From Macrotrachela quadricornifera (Eukaryota > Rotifera > Eurotatoria > Philodinida > Philodinidae), in contig JAJEKB010000253.1 in assembly GCA_022393335.1 (NCBI GenBank), positions 6,877 through 70,876 on the forward strand: a stretch of 64,000 bases of DNA, read 5' to 3'. Shown piece by piece: positions 61,032 to 64,000 of this stretch. Under the pieces are notes generated by a model. It worked only from the letters and a program-made list of their open reading frames with translations. It was not told the DNA's origin and ran no database searches. The stretch's first letter is position 1; every line of letters starts with the position of its first letter. The translations under genes and the position numbers were made by a program.

Positions 61032-63091
61032 ATCATTTGATATCTGATCTAGGTCAAAAATACGAAAAGAATATAAGCTTCAATTGATTGACCATTTTAT
61101 GAGTGTATATACACCATACGAATAGGACAGATAAGACGACAACAATGATGAAAAGTTGGTTAATTGCTTTTTTTTTTTTTTCGTTCGAAATACATAAAGA
61201 GCGAGAGAGAAAGAGATGCAGCTCACTTGTCACAAAAATGCGGCGACAACGAGTGCATATATACATATTGAACAAAAGAAAAAGAAGAAAGATGAAACGA
61301 GGTCGACATACATTCATTTTTATTTTATGTACAGTAGATATGAGTAAAGAGACGATCAACGTTTAACGAAGCACTTGACTGATACAAAGCACCTATCTTT
61401 TTTTTTCTCTTGTTTATATGTAGAGAGTGCCGTCAGGCTTCTATTTCCAAATTACAAAACGAACGATAGTCTCCTCTATTCATTATTCTATATATGTCGT
61501 ATAGACAGCCTCAAAAGAGCAATTTTATATTCTTTTATTTCTTCACCATTAACAACGAACAATAATAATACATATTCTGTCAGTACTGTACGCTTTTTCT
61601 CCATCTCTCTCTCTCTGTGTCTTCCTATATGATGGAATAGGATTACTCCATGCATGATGATTTATTGCAGCATAGATGGCCAACGAGGTGAGTACTATTA
61701 TGGACAAGAGAAAGAGAAAATATGCACGTCGAACACATCTTATATATATATCGTATATATCATAGGAATGTGATAGTAGATGAAAGCTAGTGCAGGAACA
61801 AGGCTTTTTCTTTCGATAATAGAACAGAAGAATAGAACACTACTAGCTTGCCAAACGTCCTCGTTTTTTTTTCCTTGTCTTATTCATTTCTTTCATATGT
61901 TCTGTCCACAAGCTACACAGCAGGAAGGAAGAGCATTGCGTATGGTAAATGCGAGATGATACTTGATATTTCTGCCATCGAACAAGCTACTTGTTGCAAT
62001 ATTCAACGTCTATTTGAGTTCATTCACACTTTGTTTTTCTTTCATCTCTTTCTTTTCTTTTTATTTCTCTTCATGTTCTCTACGTACATATGTGCTTTCG
62101 TTGATTATATTACATAAGCAGACTACGTATGGTATATATATATATATGCTCTCCACCACACATGGATGGATCGGTTTTATTATATATCCTCTCTTTCTAT
62201 TTTATAGGTAAAGGGTATATATGTAGGTTATAACTGAAGAATATATTGTAGCTTTAAGAAAGAAAGAAAAAAATGAAAAGAGATTTCTTGATGGATTTAA
62301 GAAGGATTTTTTTTTCTTTTATTATATAGATAAACATTAATATAGTTTATCCTGCAAGATATGATCATGATTTATTTGCACATACTTCTTACAGAGATGT
62401 GTGTCCTCTTCTTTTTTTTCTCTTTTCTCTCCTTGTTGTCTCCATTTATCCTTCGTGATATTGATAAGAAAACGAACAGGTCAATAGATGGTTGAATGAT
62501 CACTCGTCTTTTGTTTAAAAAAATCAATAACCTAGCAATCTTTTCACTAATATATATGTACATATATTCACATACATAAATGCTTCTTATCTATTATTCG
62601 TATTTTTTTCCCTTCATTCTGTGATGAGAAAAAGAAAAGAAAATTATTTTCGTTCATACACTTATTTCTTTAAAAAAAAAATTCAATGTTAGTGTTGTCA
62701 CTGTCTTCTGATTACTCAATAGTGGTACGATAATTACATCATATATATATATATATAAGTAGAGAGCAGAAGCAGATCAGTTATATCGTTCCATATACAT
62801 ATATGTAGAGAGAGAGAGAGAGACGGGAGTCGAGTAATCATGCATACTTTGCTTTTCTATGCATATTGTTTGAATTCTCTTATATTCTCTCTCTCTCCCT
62901 CTCTCTCGCTCTTTTGTATTTGCTTGACATGTCAGTGCACTAGTATAGTCAGCAATGCAAGTTGTATATTGCTATCAGCATACATCGTCTAGACATTACA
63001 CTCGTTTACTGTATATGTCTGCATTATCAAATAGGTACTATGATTTGTATATGCTCATTTTTAGATTGATTGATGATCTATTTATCGATTA
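61032..63091. promoter_or_regulatory. GA/CT-rich presumptive regulatory region
   Basis: About 2 kb that is less AT-rich than most gaps, with many GA/CT tracts (61600-61618, 62806-62823, 62886-62911) and TA tracts. It precedes the start of the membrane-protein gene at 63092. Several overlapping frames (61054-61632, 61848-62211, 62372-62563) are Lys/Arg or Phe/Ser low complexity and are not called. Its composition resembles the region upstream of the KCTD-like gene. Confidence 0.4.
62806..62911. repeat. paired (GA)n and (CT)n tracts
   Basis: A GA run at 62806-62823 and a CT run at 62886-62911 are complementary and ~60 bases apart, so they could pair as a hairpin or act as GAGA-type binding sites. 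Confidence 0.5.
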
Positions 63092-64000
63092 ATGGAACAG
63101 TATTTGAATTTAGTGTGGAAAAATTATACTGCATCACTTTCTCGAAATTCTGATGATGAAACTTTCTCTGGCGAACAAGATGATGGTAAAGAAAAAAAAT
63201 ATTTTTTTTTTAATTAAATCTTTTTAATACTTTAAGATATGTTTACTGGTAATGATCTTCATTATAAAATTCCATTTTGGATCGGTGTTATTGTAATTAG
63301 TCTTCTTTTTTTATCAGCTATTGTTGCATCAATACGTTATTGTTTTTATACACTATGTTCATCACACGCTGGTAAGCTTTATACATTTCACACATTTTTC
63401 ATTGTCATAGAGTTACGTCATATTTATGAATAAGAAATAAAGTGAATCTCAATACAAACAATTCATTCAATAGTCAAAAAGAAGAAGAAGAGAATACCTT
63501 CTATATTACCTTGACTCTTTCGATGTCATTTTTTTTCCTTTTTATTCAATTGAATAAATAGAGACTTTCATTTTTCTCATATATACACGTACAAAGTGTT
63601 TTTATATGTATGTGCAATATATACATTGGTATGTTTTAATAAAATTCAAAATTGAAATTAGACCGACAATAATGATATGTGACCATTGAAATGGTATTCA
63701 TGCATATATGACCGAGAATACAAAAGATTGAACGAATATATACAATGGCATTGAATTACATTTATGAGTAGTTGTTGTGACGAGGCTAAGTGGAAGAGAA
63801 TAGAGAAAGAATAGGAACAAAGCTGTCTGTACAATTGTTAGTAGTGTCAATTAATTAGAGGAGACAATCATACAATAGGGTGTATGACGAAGTGCATGAA
63901 ACCAAAAAGATGAAATAAATTTACCGTTTTCACTTTTTAAATTATAAAACAGACAAAAAAAATTAAAATATTTGATTTTTAGAAACAGAAAAAGTGGCAT
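63092..64000 (+). CDS. single-pass membrane protein, partial (runs off the window)
   Basis: Three exons seen: 63092-63185 (MEQYLNLVWKNYTASLSRNS...), 63237-63371 and 63983-64000, joined G|AT and G|AA. The N-terminal ~45 residues carry one N-glycosylation sequon (NYTA) and many acidic residues. A helix IPFWIGVIVISLLFLSAIVA then CFYTLCSS follows, and the protein continues past the right edge (ETEKVA). No signal peptide precedes the helix, so it may be a type III single-span protein. Family not recognised. Confidence 0.6.

Noticed and set aside
61054..62563. Several overlapping frames in the GA/CT-rich region
   Set aside because: Arg/Lys/Glu or Phe/Ser/Leu low complexity produced by GA and CT tracts; no exon structure.
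1..64000. CRISPR arrays, rRNA, functional tRNA genes, bacterial operons
   Set aside because: No regularly spaced repeats, no rRNA core sequences and no intact cloverleaf seen; intron-rich animal genes throughout rule out a bacterial contig.

Overview
The window is animal nuclear DNA that is very AT-rich, with gene-dense blocks separated by long AT-rich gaps. Exons are small, most introns are 40-100 bases with GT...(T-rich)AG ends, and many genes encode recognisable metazoan families. This style, together with an intronless bacterial-type gene, degenerate Penelope-like retroelement sequence and possible trans-splice acceptors, fits a rotifer, most probably a bdelloid. That placement is inference: no species-diagnostic sequence was found.

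Layout, left to right. 1-1940 holds no gene seen. 1941-3298 (-) is a KCTD1/15-like BTB protein with a compositionally distinct, GA-repeat-rich upstream region (3299-4299). 4300-8477 (-) is a tandem run of three related genes that look like degenerate CYLD-type ubiquitin-protease proteins; none shows the catalytic His, and the most downstream has a CAP-Gly domain. 8750-13491 (-) is a multi-exon AAAP-like membrane transporter, with an intronless seven-helix receptor-like gene (11594-12622) nested in one intron. 13492-17360 is non-coding and contains a hAT-type MITE. 17361-23542 (+) is a POMGNT1-like glycosyltransferase with two ILEI/PANDER stem repeats and a pair of 127-base alternative exons that look mutually exclusive. 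24090-30494 (+) is a tight cluster: a small SAP/PADR1-like protein, mitochondrial presequence protease PITRM1 (carrying an antisense polyQ gene in one intron), and NR2C2AP, which has a textbook U12-type AT-AC intron. 32363-34768 (+) is a Ser/Asn-rich disordered protein, followed by a Cys-loop-less pentameric ligand-gated channel homologue (36208-37917, +). 38827-40353 (-) is a SLC35A nucleotide-sugar transporter.

40354-55588 is gene-poor. It holds a ~0.8 kb element with long terminal inverted repeats, a decayed retroelement RT fragment, a three-exon orphan small gene (48463-48919, +) and an intronless agmatine-deiminase-family gene (50134-51177, -) that is visibly richer in G+C than its surroundings and probably horizontally acquired. 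55589-61031 holds three paralogous four-helix TMEM272-like genes in -,-,+ order; the inverted copy is intronless. The right end (61032-64000) is a GA/CT-rich presumptive regulatory stretch leading into the first exons of a single-pass membrane protein that runs off the window.

Two neighbours share a pathway theme: the POMGNT1-like enzyme uses UDP-GlcNAc in the Golgi, and the SLC35A transporter may supply such a nucleotide sugar. They are 15 kb apart and on opposite strands, so no co-regulation is implied.
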